From positions 1,054,001-1,118,000 of the forward strand of contig NZ_AP029019.1 in the NCBI RefSeq assembly GCF_037101375.1: a DNA stretch of 64,000 nucleotides, in the 5' to 3' direction. The position numbers and the translations under genes were made by a program. Positions 22,955 to 31,766 of this stretch are shown here, in pieces. Below the pieces are notes generated by a model, which saw only the letters and a list, made by a program, of their open reading frames with translations, ran no database searches and had not been told where the DNA came from. Position 1 is the stretch's first letter. Every line of letters begins with the position of its first letter. This stretch comes from Acidovorax sp. DW039 (GTDB lineage Bacteria; Pseudomonadota; Gammaproteobacteria; Burkholderiales; Burkholderiaceae_C).

Positions 22955-23764
22955 ATGCAACCCAACTCCTTCCAAAAGATTGCCGCTGTCGCCCTGGTTT
23001 CCCTGGGTGCCCTTCTGTCTGCCTGCTCCAAGCAAGAACCTGCGCCTGCCGCTGCCACCCCAGCACACGCCGCAGCGGCCAAGATCGTTGTCGGTCTGGA
23101 CGACAACTTCCCTCCCATGGGCTTTCGCAATGAGAAGAACGAACTGGTCGGCTTTGACATCGACATGGCACGCGAGGCTGCCAAGCGCCTGGGCGTGGAA
23201 GTGGACTTCAAGCCCATCGACTGGAGCGCCAAGGAGGCCGAGCTGTCTGGCAAGCGCGTGGATGCCCTGTGGAACGGTCTGACCATTACCGAAGAACGCA
23301 AGCAGAACATTGCCTTCACCGCCCCTTACATGGAAAACCACCAGATCATCGTGGTGGCAGCCCAGTCCCCCATCAAGACCAAGGCTGACTTGGCGGGCAA
23401 GACCGTGGGCGCGCAGGACGGCAGCAGCGCCGTGGATGCGGTCAAGAAGGACGATGCCGTGTTCAAGACCTTCAAGGAGTTCAAGGTTTTTGGTGACAAC
23501 GTGACGGCGCTGATGGACCTGTCCACCGGCCGCCTGGATGCCGTGGTGGTGGACGAAGTGGTGGGCCGTTACTACGTGGCCAAGAAGCCCCAGGACTACG
23601 TGGTGCTGGAAGCCCACTTTGGCACGGAAGACTATGGCGTGGGTGTGCGCAAGGATGACACCGAACTGCAAGCCAAGCTCGACAAGGTGCTTGCCGAGAT
23701 GAAGAAGGACGGCGCTGCTGCCAAGATTGCCGAACAGTGGTTTGGCAAGAACATCATCAAATAA
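22955..23764 (+). CDS. Polar amino-acid ABC transporter substrate-binding lipoprotein
   Basis: Periplasmic binding protein of the SBP_bac_3 family, about 269 residues. A lipobox LSAC with Cys24 suggests membrane tethering, unusual for Gram-negative binding proteins of this class but common in this family. An Ala/Pro linker follows, then the domain signature GFDIDMAREAAKRLGVE (amino-acid-binding family) and SGKRVDALWNGLTITEERK. The ATG at 22955 gives a proper signal peptide; an upstream frame extension lacks one. It is followed by permease and ATPase genes, forming a complete importer. The substrate is not determinable; the cystine, glutamine or arginine type would be usual. Confidence 0.9.
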   Translation: MQPNSFQKIAAVALVSLGALLSACSKQEPAPAAATPAHAAAAKIVVGLDDNFPPMGFRNEKNELVGFDIDMAREAAKRLGVEVDFKPIDWSAKEAELSGKRVDALWNGLTITEERKQNIAFTAPYMENHQIIVVAAQSPIKTKADLAGKTVGAQDGSSAVDAVKKDDAVFKTFKEFKVFGDNVTALMDLSTGRLDAVVVDEVVGRYYVAKKPQDYVVLEAHFGTEDYGVGVRKDDTELQAKLDKVLAEMKKDGAAAKIAEQWFGKNIIK

Positions 23765-23771
23765 AGAACAA

Positions 23772-23890
23772 CCCCCTGAGGCGCTGCGCGCCTTCCCCCT
23801 TCTCTGGCATCGCTGTGCGATGCGGAAGGGGGACACCGCCAGCGCGGCGGGGCGGCCCTTGCGCGGCGGTCTTTGGTCTGGGCCGCGCCA
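23772..23890 (+). repeat. Dispersed GC-rich intergenic element, copy 1
   Basis: A segment beginning CCCCCTGAGGCGCTGCGCGCC, running through GGGGGACACCGCCAGCGCGG to TGGGCCGCGCC, between binding protein and permease genes. Similar sequence appears inverted at 47325-47447 and, shortened, at 53141-53207. It separates genes that presumably work together. Confidence 0.6.
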
Positions 23891-23935
23891 GTTGTGATGG
23901 CAGCAGACAGTACAAAACTCGGAACCGTTGCCGCT

Positions 23936-24589
23936 ATGGATTACGTTCTCTCTCTTCTGGGGCCGCTGGCGCAAGGCGCTACCGTCACCCTGAAGCTTTT
24001 CGTCATCACCCTGCTGCTGGCGGTACCGCTGGGGCTGGTGTTGGCGCTGGCGCGTGTGTCGCGCTGGAAGGCCTTGTCGGCTTTCGTCAATGGCTACATC
24101 TGGCTCATGCGCGGCACGCCGCTCATGCTGCAGATGTTGTTCATCTACTTTGCGCTGCCTTTTGTGCCGGTGATTGGCGTGCGCTTGCCCGATTTTCCCG
24201 CCGCCGTGGTGGCGTTTGCGCTCAACTACGCGGCTTACTTTGCAGAGATTTTCCGCGCGGGCATCCAGTCGATTGACCGCGGGCAATACGAAGGTGCCAA
24301 GGTGCTGGGCATGACCTATGGCCAGACCATGCGCCGCATCGTGCTGCCGCAGATGGTGCGCCGCATTCTGCCGCCCATGAGCAACGAGACCATCACTTTG
24401 GTCAAGGACACCTCGCTCATCTACGTGCTGGCGTTGAACGATCTGCTGCGTGCCGCACGGGGCATCGTACAGCGCGACTTCACCACCACGCCCTTCATTG
24501 TGGCGGCGGCTTTCTATCTCGTCATGACCCTGGTGCTGACCTGGGGCTTCCAGCGTCTGGAGAAACGTTATGCCAAGCACGACGAATGA
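23936..24589 (+). CDS. Amino-acid ABC transporter permease (HisM/GlnP type)
   Basis: Inner-membrane permease of the polar amino-acid uptake family, about 217 residues from ATG 23936. It shows five or so hydrophobic helices, the N-terminal GATVTLKLFVITL helix, the MRGTPLMLQM segment and the EAA-type ATPase-coupling loop EGAKVLGMTYGQTMRRIVLPQ. ATG 23897 is an alternative start that would add 13 residues. It overlaps the ATPase gene by 20 bp. Works with the lipoprotein upstream and the ATPase downstream. Confidence 0.9.
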   Translation: MDYVLSLLGPLAQGATVTLKLFVITLLLAVPLGLVLALARVSRWKALSAFVNGYIWLMRGTPLMLQMLFIYFALPFVPVIGVRLPDFPAAVVAFALNYAAYFAEIFRAGIQSIDRGQYEGAKVLGMTYGQTMRRIVLPQMVRRILPPMSNETITLVKDTSLIYVLALNDLLRAARGIVQRDFTTTPFIVAAAFYLVMTLVLTWGFQRLEKRYAKHDE

Positions 24590-25382
24590 ACGCTCGGGCG
24601 GGCAGGGCGGCCTGTCTGTCCCCGTGCCGATGATCGAGGCGCGTGGCATCCACAAGGCCTTTGGAAGGGTGCCCGTGCTGCGCAATGTGTCGCTGACCGT
24701 GGGGCGGGGCGAGGTGGTGGCTTTGATCGGCCCTTCGGGGTCTGGCAAGAGCACCTTCTTGCGCTGCCTGAACCACCTTGAAACCATCGACAGCGGCTCC
24801 ATCGCCATCGAAGGCCAGAGCCTTGCAGCCACGGATGCCGCCGGGCGCTGTACCTATGTGCCTGAAGCCGAGGTGCGGCGCATCTGCCGCAAAATGGGCA
24901 TGGTGTTCCAGCACTTCAACCTGTTTCCGCACCTGACGGTGCTGGAGAACCTGATCGAGGCACCGATGGTGGTGCGCGGCATGTCTCGCGACGAATCCAT
25001 CGCCCGTGCTGAGGTGTTGCTCGACAAGGTAGGCCTGCGCGCCAAACGCGACAACTACCCTGCACGTCTGTCGGGTGGGCAGAAGCAGCGCGTGGCCATT
25101 GCCCGCGCACTGGCCATGGAGCCCGACATCATGCTCTTCGACGAACCTACCTCGGCCCTGGACCCGGAGCTGACGGGCGAAGTGCTGCGCACCATGCGTG
25201 CGCTGGCGCAGGAGCACATGACGATGCTGGTGGTCACCCATGAAATGGGCTTTGCGCGCGAGGTGGCCCATACGGTGGCCTTCATGGACCAGGGCGAGTT
25301 GCTGGAAACCCGCCCCGCGGCAGATTTTTTTGCCGCGCCAGGCCACGAGCGCAGCCGTGCTTTCCTGAACCACATGCTTTGA
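24570..25382 (+). CDS. Amino-acid ABC transporter ATP-binding protein (GlnQ type)
   Basis: ATPase of the importer. Walker A GPSGSGKST, Q-loop GMVFQHFNLFPHL, signature LSGGQKQRVAIARAL, Walker B IMLFDEPTSALDPE and the H-loop VVTHEMGFAREVA are all intact. 270 residues. ATG 24570 overlaps the permease end by 20 bp and has GGAG at 24559-24562. Between the Walker A and Q-loop is a slightly long insertion (about 65-85) typical of some GlnQ proteins. Followed by a strong terminator, marking the end of the operon. Confidence 0.93.
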   Translation: MPSTTNERSGGQGGLSVPVPMIEARGIHKAFGRVPVLRNVSLTVGRGEVVALIGPSGSGKSTFLRCLNHLETIDSGSIAIEGQSLAATDAAGRCTYVPEAEVRRICRKMGMVFQHFNLFPHLTVLENLIEAPMVVRGMSRDESIARAEVLLDKVGLRAKRDNYPARLSGGQKQRVAIARALAMEPDIMLFDEPTSALDPELTGEVLRTMRALAQEHMTMLVVTHEMGFAREVAHTVAFMDQGELLETRPAADFFAAPGHERSRAFLNHML

Positions 25383-25391
25383 ATGGGCTCG

Positions 25392-25432
25392 GGCCCCTAC
25401 CCGCCGATGCGGGTAAGGGGCCGGCATTTTTT
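25392..25432 (+). terminator. Intrinsic terminator of the amino-acid importer operon
   Basis: GGCCCCTACCCGC pairs with GCGGGTAAGGGGCC (one bulged base) across a CGAT loop, then TTTTTT, 9 bp after the ATPase stop. A second, weaker hairpin (CCCCGA with TCGGGG, 25527-25541) lies before mlaF. Confidence 0.88.
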
Positions 25433-25582
25433 CAGCAACACAGCATTCACCTTTTGGAAACAAACAGACGTGAATGTATGTATGCCTGCTTGTATTACCA
25501 TAGCGCCCCATGCGGCGAATGCTTGCCCCCGACAATCGGGGTTTGCCCCTGCCTTCCGCCTAGTCCACCAGGTCTGCATTGA

Positions 25583-26401
25583 ATGTCTGACACTCCCGCT
25601 CTCGTTGATTTGCGCAACGTCACCTTCTCCTACGGAGACCGGGTGATCCTGCGCGATGTGTCGCTGCAGGTGCCGCGTGGCAAGGTCACGGCCCTGATGG
25701 GGGCTTCGGGCGGGGGCAAGACCACCGTGCTGCGTCTGATTGGCGGACAGCAGCACGCCCGGCAAGGGCAGGTGCTGTTTGATGGGCAGGATGTGGGCAA
25801 GCTGGATGCCAAAGGCCTGTTTGCGGTGCGCCGACGCATGGGCATGCTGTTCCAGTTTGGCGCGCTGTTCACCGACTTGAGTGTGTTTGAGAACGTGGCC
25901 TTTCCTCTGCGTGAGCACACCGATCTGTCCGAAGCCCTGATCCGCGATGTGGTGCTGATGAAGCTCAATGCGGTGGGCTTGCGGGGCGCTCGGGACCTGA
26001 TGCCCAGCCAGATTTCCGGCGGCATGGCCCGGCGTGTGGCCCTGGCCCGCGCGATTGCGCTGGACCCTGAACTCATCATGTACGACGAGCCCTTTGCGGG
26101 GCTCGATCCCATCTCGCTGGGAACCACTGCGCAGCTCATCCGCCAGCTCAACGATGCCATGGGGCTTACCAGCATTTTGGTGTCGCACGATCTGGAGGAG
26201 ACGTTCCGGCTTGCGGATCACGTCATCATCCTCGGCGCTGGGGTGATTGCAGCCCAGGGCTCGCCGCAAGAGGTGATGGCCAGCACCGATCCGCTGGTGC
26301 ATCAGTTTGTGCACGCTTTGCCTTCAGGCCCCGTGCCGTTTCATTACCCGGGCCCTGACGCCGCGCAGGACTTTGGCCCCACGGCAGGGGTGCGCTCATG
26401 A
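25583..26401 (+). CDS. mlaF: Mla phospholipid transport system ATP-binding protein
   Basis: Cytoplasmic ATPase of the MlaFEDB complex, which moves phospholipids between the inner membrane and periplasmic MlaC to keep outer-membrane asymmetry. 272 residues with Walker [10 protein letters not shown], signature [15 protein letters not shown] (the Mla-type variant), Walker [15 protein letters not shown] and H-loop SHDLEETF. The order mlaF-E-D-A-C-B with ATGA overlaps supports the identity. The C-terminal tail after about residue 245 is proline-rich. Confidence 0.95.
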   Translation: MSDTPALVDLRNVTFSYGDRVILRDVSLQVPRGKVTALMGASGGGKTTVLRLIGGQQHARQGQVLFDGQDVGKLDAKGLFAVRRRMGMLFQFGALFTDLSVFENVAFPLREHTDLSEALIRDVVLMKLNAVGLRGARDLMPSQISGGMARRVALARAIALDPELIMYDEPFAGLDPISLGTTAQLIRQLNDAMGLTSILVSHDLEETFRLADHVIILGAGVIAAQGSPQEVMASTDPLVHQFVHALPSGPVPFHYPGPDAAQDFGPTAGVRS

Positions 26402-27180
26402 GCTGGTTTCATCCCTCCAATATCGGTTTTGCGGTCCGCTCCAAGCTGGCCGATCTGGGCCATGCCGCGCGTCTGTTTGCGCGGCTGGTCCAACTGGCAG
26501 GCGCGGTGCTGACCCGGCCTGGTCTGGTGCGTGACCAGATCCATTTCCTGGGCAACTACTCGCTGGCCATCATTGCCGTGTCGGGTCTGTTTGTGGGCTT
26601 CGTGCTGGGCTTGCAGGGCTACTACACGCTGCAGCGCTATGGCTCGTCGGAGGCGCTGGGCCTGCTGGTGGCCCTGTCCCTGGTGCGCGAGCTGGGGCCT
26701 GTGGTCACCGCGCTTTTGTTTGCTGGCCGGGCTGGCACCTCGCTGACCGCCGAGATTGGCCTCATGCGCGCAGGGGAGCAGCTCAGCGCCATGGAAATGA
26801 TGGCGGTGGACCCCGTGCGCCGCATTCTGGCCCCCCGGTTCTGGGCGGGTGTCATCACCATGCCTTTGCTGGCAGCCGTGTTCAGCGCCGTGGGTGTGAT
26901 TGGCGGCTGGGTGGTGGGTGTGTTGATGATCGGTATCGACCCCGGTGCTTTCTGGAGCCAGATGCAAGGCGGTGTCGATGTCTGGAAGGATGTGGGTAAC
27001 GGCGTGCTCAAAAGCCTGGTGTTCGGTTTTACGGTGACCTTTATTGCGCTGCTGCAGGGGTTTGTCGCGCGGCCTACGCCTGAAGGGGTGGCACGTGCCA
27101 CCACCCGCACCGTGGTGATCGCCTCGCTGTCGGTGCTGGCCCTGGACTTTGTCCTGACGGCTCTGATGTTCAGTATTTGA
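26398..27180 (+). CDS. mlaE: Mla phospholipid transport system permease
   Basis: Inner-membrane permease of the Mla complex, 260 residues with five to six hydrophobic helices and the family segments [54 protein letters not shown] and [17 protein letters not shown]. It overlaps mlaF by 4 bp (ATGA). Confidence 0.95.
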   Translation: MSWFHPSNIGFAVRSKLADLGHAARLFARLVQLAGAVLTRPGLVRDQIHFLGNYSLAIIAVSGLFVGFVLGLQGYYTLQRYGSSEALGLLVALSLVRELGPVVTALLFAGRAGTSLTAEIGLMRAGEQLSAMEMMAVDPVRRILAPRFWAGVITMPLLAAVFSAVGVIGGWVVGVLMIGIDPGAFWSQMQGGVDVWKDVGNGVLKSLVFGFTVTFIALLQGFVARPTPEGVARATTRTVVIASLSVLALDFVLTALMFSI

Positions 27181-27211
27181 AGCCGCATTCCCGGCAAAAA
27201 GGATTCAAGCG

Positions 27212-27700
27212 ATGCAACGCTCCAAAAATGATGTGTGGGTCGGCCTGTTTGTGATGCTCGGTGCTGTGGCGCTGGTGTTCCTGGCCCTGCAGTCCGCCAA
27301 CTTGCTCAGCCTCAACTTCCACAAGGGCTACCGCATTACCGCGCGGTTTGACAACATCGGCGGGCTCAAACCCCAGGCGGCCGTGCGCAGTGCGGGTGTG
27401 CTGGTGGGGCGTGTGGAATCCATCACGTTTGACGACAAGACCTTTCAGGCCCGCGTGACGCTTTCGATGGATGACCGGTATGCTTTCCCCAAGGACAGTT
27501 CGCTGAAAATCCTGACCAGTGGTCTGCTTGGTGAGCAGTACATCGGTATTGAGGCCGGTGCCGATGAAAAGAATCTGGCTGCGGGGGATACCGTCACGGC
27601 GACCCAGTCCGCCGTGGTGCTGGAAAACCTCATCGGTCAATTCCTCTACAACAAGGCCGAAGACGGCAGCAAGGGTGCTGCAGCGGGTTCCAACAAATGA
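27212..27700 (+). CDS. mlaD: Mla system MCE-domain protein
   Basis: Membrane-anchored MCE protein that forms the periplasmic hexameric ring of the Mla complex. The N-terminal helix (about 8-28) is followed by one MCE domain (YRITARFDNIGGLKPQAAV, VRSAGVLVGRVESI, SGLLGEQYIGI) and a short C-terminal tail. 162 residues, normal for MlaD. It lies 31 bp after mlaE and overlaps mlaA by 4 bp. Confidence 0.95.
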   Translation: MQRSKNDVWVGLFVMLGAVALVFLALQSANLLSLNFHKGYRITARFDNIGGLKPQAAVRSAGVLVGRVESITFDDKTFQARVTLSMDDRYAFPKDSSLKILTSGLLGEQYIGIEAGADEKNLAAGDTVTATQSAVVLENLIGQFLYNKAEDGSKGAAAGSNK

Positions 27701-28491
27701 CAACAACATCCAACGCCACCGTGGTGGTCTCCTCCACGACTCATACCCGCTTCGCCGGTGTGCGCCGCGTGCTGCCCATGGTGGCGCTTGCAGCGCTGAC
27801 AGGCTGCGCCACGGGCCCGCACGCCAATCCCGACGACCCTTTTGAGTCGTACAACCGCAGCATGACCCGCTTCAACGAGCATGTGGATGCCGTGGTGCTC
27901 AAGCCTGTGGCGACGGCCTATGTGGACGTGACTCCCACCCCGGTGCGCACGGGGGTGAGCAACTTCTTCGCCAACCTGGGTGATGTCTGGTCATTCGTGA
28001 ACAACGTGCTGCAGCTGCGCGCCGAGGGTGCTGCCAACAGCTTCATGCGCGTGAACGTGAACACCTTCTTTGGCCTGGGTGGCTTGCTGGACGTGGCCAG
28101 CGAACTGGGCATTGAGCGTTCGCGGCAAGACTTTGGACTCACCCTGGGCCGTTGGGGCGTGGGCACGGGGCCGTACGTGGTTCTGCCCATTCTCGGCCCC
28201 TCCACGCTGCGTGACACCGTGGCTTTGCCTGTAGACACCATGGGCAACCCGATTCGCTATGCAGACCCGGTCTCCGCGCGCAATGCGCTGTATGGCCTGC
28301 GCATTGTGGACACCCGGGCGAACCTGCTGCGGGCAGGCGCAGTGATTGATGGCGCTGCGCTGGACAAGTATTCCTTCACGCGGGACGTGTTCCTGCAGGT
28401 GCGCCAGGGGCAGTCCAGCGAGCCATTGTTCAAGGACGACTCGGACAAGGGTGGTAATGACGGCATCTTGCCCCCGGAGCCTGATCGTTGA
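27697..28491 (+). CDS. mlaA: Outer-membrane lipoprotein MlaA (VacJ)
   Basis: Lipoprotein that extracts mislocalised phospholipids from the outer leaflet and passes them to MlaC. The lipobox is LTGC (Cys near residue 37); the mature part has DPFESYNRSMTRFNE, the FFANLGDVWSFVNNVLQ helix, RSRQDFGLTLGRWGV and LPILGPSTLRDT. The start overlaps the mlaD stop (ATGA), giving a long signal region; the internal Met at residue 28 is an alternative. In betaproteobacteria mlaA commonly sits in the mla operon, unlike in E. coli. Confidence 0.95.
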   Translation: MTTTSNATVVVSSTTHTRFAGVRRVLPMVALAALTGCATGPHANPDDPFESYNRSMTRFNEHVDAVVLKPVATAYVDVTPTPVRTGVSNFFANLGDVWSFVNNVLQLRAEGAANSFMRVNVNTFFGLGGLLDVASELGIERSRQDFGLTLGRWGVGTGPYVVLPILGPSTLRDTVALPVDTMGNPIRYADPVSARNALYGLRIVDTRANLLRAGAVIDGAALDKYSFTRDVFLQVRQGQSSEPLFKDDSDKGGNDGILPPEPDR

Positions 28492-28611
28492 GTGTGACGG
28501 CCACGGTGTTGCACTTGCTTGCACCTTGGTACACCGCTGAAGCATGCGCCCGGCGTGGCGTGCGCACAATGTTTTCAAGGGTCGCCTGAGGTGCGGCCGG
28601 AGCTGAATGAA

Positions 28612-29256
28612 ATGATGAATCGACGTATGTGGGCAGGTGCTGCCCTGGTGGCGGGTACCGCGATGGCATGGGGGCTGCCCATGGTGGCGATGGCTGCCGA
28701 CGAGACGCCCGACGCGCTGATCAAGCGCCTGTCCGTGGATGTGCTCAACGCCGTGCGCGCTGACAAGGCGATCCAGGCGGGGGACATCAACAAGGTCATC
28801 GCCCTGGTGGACTCCACCGTCATGCCCAACGTGAATTTCCGCCGCATGACAGCCGCTGCAGTCGGCCCTGGCTGGCGTCAGGCCACGCCCGAGCAGCAAA
28901 AGCGACTGCAGGATGAATTCAAGGTGCTGCTGGTCCGCACTTATGCCGGTGCTTTGGCCCAGGTGAGCGACCAGACCGTGCAGATCAAGCCCCTGCGGGC
29001 CGGTGCGGACGACAAGGACGTGCTGGTGCGCACTGAAATCGTGGGCAAGGGTGACCCGATCCAGCTGGATTACCGCCTGGAGAAGACGCCGGGCGAGGGC
29101 GCTGGCTGGAAGATCTACAACCTGAACGTGCTGGGTGTGTGGCTGGTGGAAACCTACCGCAGCCAGTTTGCCCAGGAAATCAACGCCAAGGGCATTGATG
29201 GCCTGATCAACACGCTGGTGGCGCGCAACAAGTCCAACGCCGCGGCCAAGAGCTGA
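28612..29256 (+). CDS. mlaC: Periplasmic phospholipid-binding protein MlaC
   Basis: Soluble periplasmic carrier that shuttles phospholipids between MlaA and MlaFEDB. About 214 residues with a signal peptide ending near MVAMAA, then DETPDALIKRLSVDVLNAVR, MPNVNFRRMTAAAVG and a WKIYNLNVLGVWLVETYRSQF C-terminus, all characteristic. ATG 28612 is chosen because GGAG lies 9 bp upstream and it gives a proper signal peptide; a TTG at 28519 gives none. There is a 120-bp gap after mlaA. Confidence 0.93.
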   Translation: MMNRRMWAGAALVAGTAMAWGLPMVAMAADETPDALIKRLSVDVLNAVRADKAIQAGDINKVIALVDSTVMPNVNFRRMTAAAVGPGWRQATPEQQKRLQDEFKVLLVRTYAGALAQVSDQTVQIKPLRAGADDKDVLVRTEIVGKGDPIQLDYRLEKTPGEGAGWKIYNLNVLGVWLVETYRSQFAQEINAKGIDGLINTLVARNKSNAAAKS

Positions 29257-29290
29257 CCCACGGCTCTCTTGTCTGAAACCGTCCGCTGAC

Positions 29291-29605
29291 ATGACCCCTG
29301 TATCTTCTGCCTTGCGCTTGCCCTCTGAGCTGACCCACCGGCAGGCTGCGGCCTGTCTGGCACAACTGCTGCAATCTCTGCGGGCGGTCAGTGGTGGGGG
29401 TGCTGCCGTGGTGGATGCTTCTGCTTTGCAGGTGTTTGACACCTCGGCATTGGCGGTGCTGCTGGAGTTCCGCCGCGAGGCTTTGGCGGCAGGCGTGTCG
29501 TTCGGTGTGCAGGGCCTGCCCGCGGCACTGCAAGGCATGGCCGGGTTGTATGGCGTGGATGCTCTGCTGCAGGTGGCGGCCGCATCCCAGACCTCGCCAC
29601 ACTGA
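29291..29605 (+). CDS. mlaB: STAS-domain protein MlaB
   Basis: Small cytoplasmic STAS-domain protein that stabilises MlaF in the transporter complex. 104 residues with the STAS core AAVVDASALQVFDTSALAVLLE, including the conserved Thr/Ser stretch, and a C-terminal helix GLYGVDALLQ. It sits 34 bp after mlaC. The sequence is divergent, but position and fold agree. Confidence 0.88.
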   Translation: MTPVSSALRLPSELTHRQAAACLAQLLQSLRAVSGGGAAVVDASALQVFDTSALAVLLEFRREALAAGVSFGVQGLPAALQGMAGLYGVDALLQVAAASQTSPH

Positions 29606-29655
29606 TCAGCCCCTGGCCAGCGCGTGGACGGCCCTGGCCTTAAAATCAAGGGCTC

Positions 29656-30600
29656 ATGCCCGCAGTCTCATTCCAAGCCGTCTCCAAGACCTTTGTCACG
29701 CCCAAAGGCCCTTTTCAAGCACTCCAGCAAGTCAGCCTGGACATTGAGCAGGGCGAGTTTTTCGGCCTTCTGGGCCCCAATGGCGCTGGCAAAACCACCC
29801 TGATCAGCATTCTGGCGGGCCTTGCACGGGCCACCAGTGGCCGGGTGCTGGTGCATGGCAGTGACGTGCAGACCCAGTACGCCGATGCCCGCCGCAAGCT
29901 GGGCATCGTGCCGCAGGAGTTGGTGTTCGACCCATTTTTCAACGTGCGCGAGGCCTTGCGCATCCAGTCGGGCTACTTCGGCGTCAAGAACAACGATGCC
30001 TGGATTGACGAGCTGCTGGAAAACCTGGGCCTGGCCGACAAGGCCAACGCCAACATGCGCCAGCTCTCCGGTGGTATGAAGCGCCGCGTGCTGGTGGCCC
30101 AGGCCCTGGTGCACAAGCCGCCCATCATCGTGCTGGACGAACCCACCGCAGGGGTGGACGTGGAGTTGCGCCAGACGCTCTGGCACTTCATTGCCCGCCT
30201 CAACAAGGAAGGGCACACCGTGCTGCTCACCACCCACTATCTGGAAGAAGCCGAAGCCCTGTGTGGCCGCATTGCCATGCTCAAGGCGGGGCAGGTGGTC
30301 GCGCTCAACCGCACTTCCGAGCTGCTCAAGGCAGCATCCGGCAGCGTGTTGCAGTTCAAGACCGATGCGGCGCTGCCCGCCCCGTTGGCTGAGCAGGCGC
30401 GGGTGACGGGGCGCATCGTGCAACTGCCCGCGCACGATGCCGCAGAGATTGAAAGCCACCTGGCGGCCCTGCGGGTTGCGGGGGTGGATGTGCAGGACAT
30501 GGAGATTCGCCGCCCCGATCTGGAAGACGTTTTCCTGCAGGTCATGTCCGGTGCAGGCACTGGCAATGCCGCGGCTGTCACGCAAGGAGCCGCAGCATGA
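29656..30600 (+). CDS. yadG: ABC-2 type exporter ATP-binding protein (YadG-like)
   Basis: ATPase of an ABC exporter of unknown substrate. 314 residues with Walker A GPNGAGKTT, Q-loop IVPQELVFDPFF, signature LSGGMKRRVLVAQAL, Walker B IIVLDEPTAGVDVEL and the H-loop TTHYLEEAEAL; a C-terminal regulatory extension follows. It overlaps the permease by 4 bp. The pair sits between mlaB and ibaG, positions that are adjacent in E. coli. Confidence 0.88.
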   Translation: MPAVSFQAVSKTFVTPKGPFQALQQVSLDIEQGEFFGLLGPNGAGKTTLISILAGLARATSGRVLVHGSDVQTQYADARRKLGIVPQELVFDPFFNVREALRIQSGYFGVKNNDAWIDELLENLGLADKANANMRQLSGGMKRRVLVAQALVHKPPIIVLDEPTAGVDVELRQTLWHFIARLNKEGHTVLLTTHYLEEAEALCGRIAMLKAGQVVALNRTSELLKAASGSVLQFKTDAALPAPLAEQARVTGRIVQLPAHDAAEIESHLAALRVAGVDVQDMEIRRPDLEDVFLQVMSGAGTGNAAAVTQGAAA

Positions 30601-31352
30601 CCGGCTGGCAAACCCTGTTCTACAAAGAAGTGCTGCGCTTTTGGAAGGTGAGTTTCCAGACCGTGGCGGCCCCGGTGCTGACCGCCGTGTTGTACCTGCT
30701 GATCTTTGGCCACGTGCTGGAAGACCACGTCAAGGTGTACGACCGCATCAGCTACACCGCCTTCCTGGTGCCAGGCCTGGTGATGATGAGCGTGTTGCAG
30801 AACGCGTTTGCCAACAGTTCGTCGAGCCTGATCCAGAGCAAGATCATGGGCAACCTCGTGTTCGTGCTGCTAACGCCGCTGTCGCACTGGGCCTGGTTCG
30901 TGGCCTATGTGGGCTCGTCCATCGTGCGCGGTCTGGTGGTGGGGCTGGGTGTCTTCATTGTCACGCTGGCCTTTGCGCGGCCCGAGTTTGCTGCGCCGCT
31001 GTGGATTGTGGCCTTTGCGCTGATGGGCGCGGGCCTGCTGGCCACACTGGGGCTGATTGCGGGCCTGTGGGCCGACAAGTTCGACCAGATGGCTGCCTTC
31101 CAGAACTTCATCATCGTGCCGATGACTTTCCTGTCGGGCGTGTTTTATTCCATCCAGTCGCTGCCCCCGTTCTGGCAAACGGTCAGCCACCTCAATCCGT
31201 TCTTCTACATGATTGACGGCTTCCGCTACGGCTTCTTTGGGCAGAGCGATGTGTCGCCCTGGGTCAGCCTTGGTATTGTGGGCTTTGCATGGCTGGCGGT
31301 GAGTACCCTGGCGGTGCACCTGCTGCGCACGGGCTACAAGATCAGAAACTGA
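30597..31352 (+). CDS. yadH: ABC-2 type exporter permease (YadH-like)
   Basis: Inner-membrane permease partner of the preceding ATPase, 251 residues with six predicted helices, the conserved FTGWQTLFYKEVLRF-type amphipathic start (TGWQTLFYKEVLRFWKV here), PGLVMMSVLQNAFANSS, FQNFIIVPMTFLSGVFYSI and LNPFFYMIDGFRYGFFG. The substrate is unknown; proximity to mla and murA hints at the envelope, which is inference. Confidence 0.88.
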   Translation: MTGWQTLFYKEVLRFWKVSFQTVAAPVLTAVLYLLIFGHVLEDHVKVYDRISYTAFLVPGLVMMSVLQNAFANSSSSLIQSKIMGNLVFVLLTPLSHWAWFVAYVGSSIVRGLVVGLGVFIVTLAFARPEFAAPLWIVAFALMGAGLLATLGLIAGLWADKFDQMAAFQNFIIVPMTFLSGVFYSIQSLPPFWQTVSHLNPFFYMIDGFRYGFFGQSDVSPWVSLGIVGFAWLAVSTLAVHLLRTGYKIRN

Positions 31353-31442
31353 TGAACATCCCCCTCCTGAACCGCACAGCGCCGTCCCATGGCTTGGGCT
31401 GCGCCAGTGCCCCCAGGTAACCTCCCACAATGAATCGCTGCC

Positions 31443-31685
31443 ATGACCGCTGACCAACTCAAAGACATCATCACCGCAGGCCTGGCTTGCGACCACATCA
31501 CGCTCGAAGGCGATGGCCGCCACTGGTATGCGACCATCGTTTCGGCCAGTTTCGAGGGCCAGCGCACCCTGCAACGCCAGCGCGCGGTGTACGCCACGCT
31601 GGGCAACCGCATGCAGACCGACGAGGTGCATGCCCTGTCCATGAAAACGTACACCCCCGCAGAGTGGGCAGCCCAGCAAGCCTGA
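31443..31685 (+). CDS. ibaG: BolA-family protein IbaG
   Basis: Small (80 residues) BolA-type protein that partners monothiol glutaredoxin in Fe-S handling and acid or envelope stress. Family pattern: MTADQLKDII, the HWYATIVSASFEG strand, QRQRAVYATLGNRM and HALSMKTYTP. The mlaB-(yadGH)-ibaG-murA order mirrors the E. coli mlaFEDCB-ibaG-murA cluster, supporting the name over other BolA paralogues. Confidence 0.88.
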   Translation: MTADQLKDIITAGLACDHITLEGDGRHWYATIVSASFEGQRTLQRQRAVYATLGNRMQTDEVHALSMKTYTPAEWAAQQA

Positions 31686-31691
31686 TGGATT

Positions 31692-31747
31692 TGCTATTGT
31701 ATTGATAGCTGCCTGCGCTTATTCAATGGGCGCTGGAAGCGTTTTTT
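31692..31747 (+). repeat. Dispersed palindromic repeat, copy B, with terminator-like end
   Basis: Core AGCTGCCTGCGCTTA as in the other copies. CGCTT (31716-31720) can pair with AAGCG (31737-31741), followed by TTTTTT, so the copy may terminate ibaG transcription 20 bp before murA or attenuate readthrough into murA. Confidence 0.6.
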
Positions 31748-31766
31748 CTAATGATTTGGTTTTGAA

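Noticed and set aside
22684..23133. 149-codon plus-strand open frame before and inside the amino-acid binding protein
   Set aside because: It overlaps the binding-protein gene in another frame, crosses a terminator and has no homology I recognise.
27991..29649. 552-codon minus-strand open frame across mlaA-mlaC-mlaB
   Set aside because: It opposes three well-supported genes in an operon and shows low-complexity His/Gln/Arg composition.
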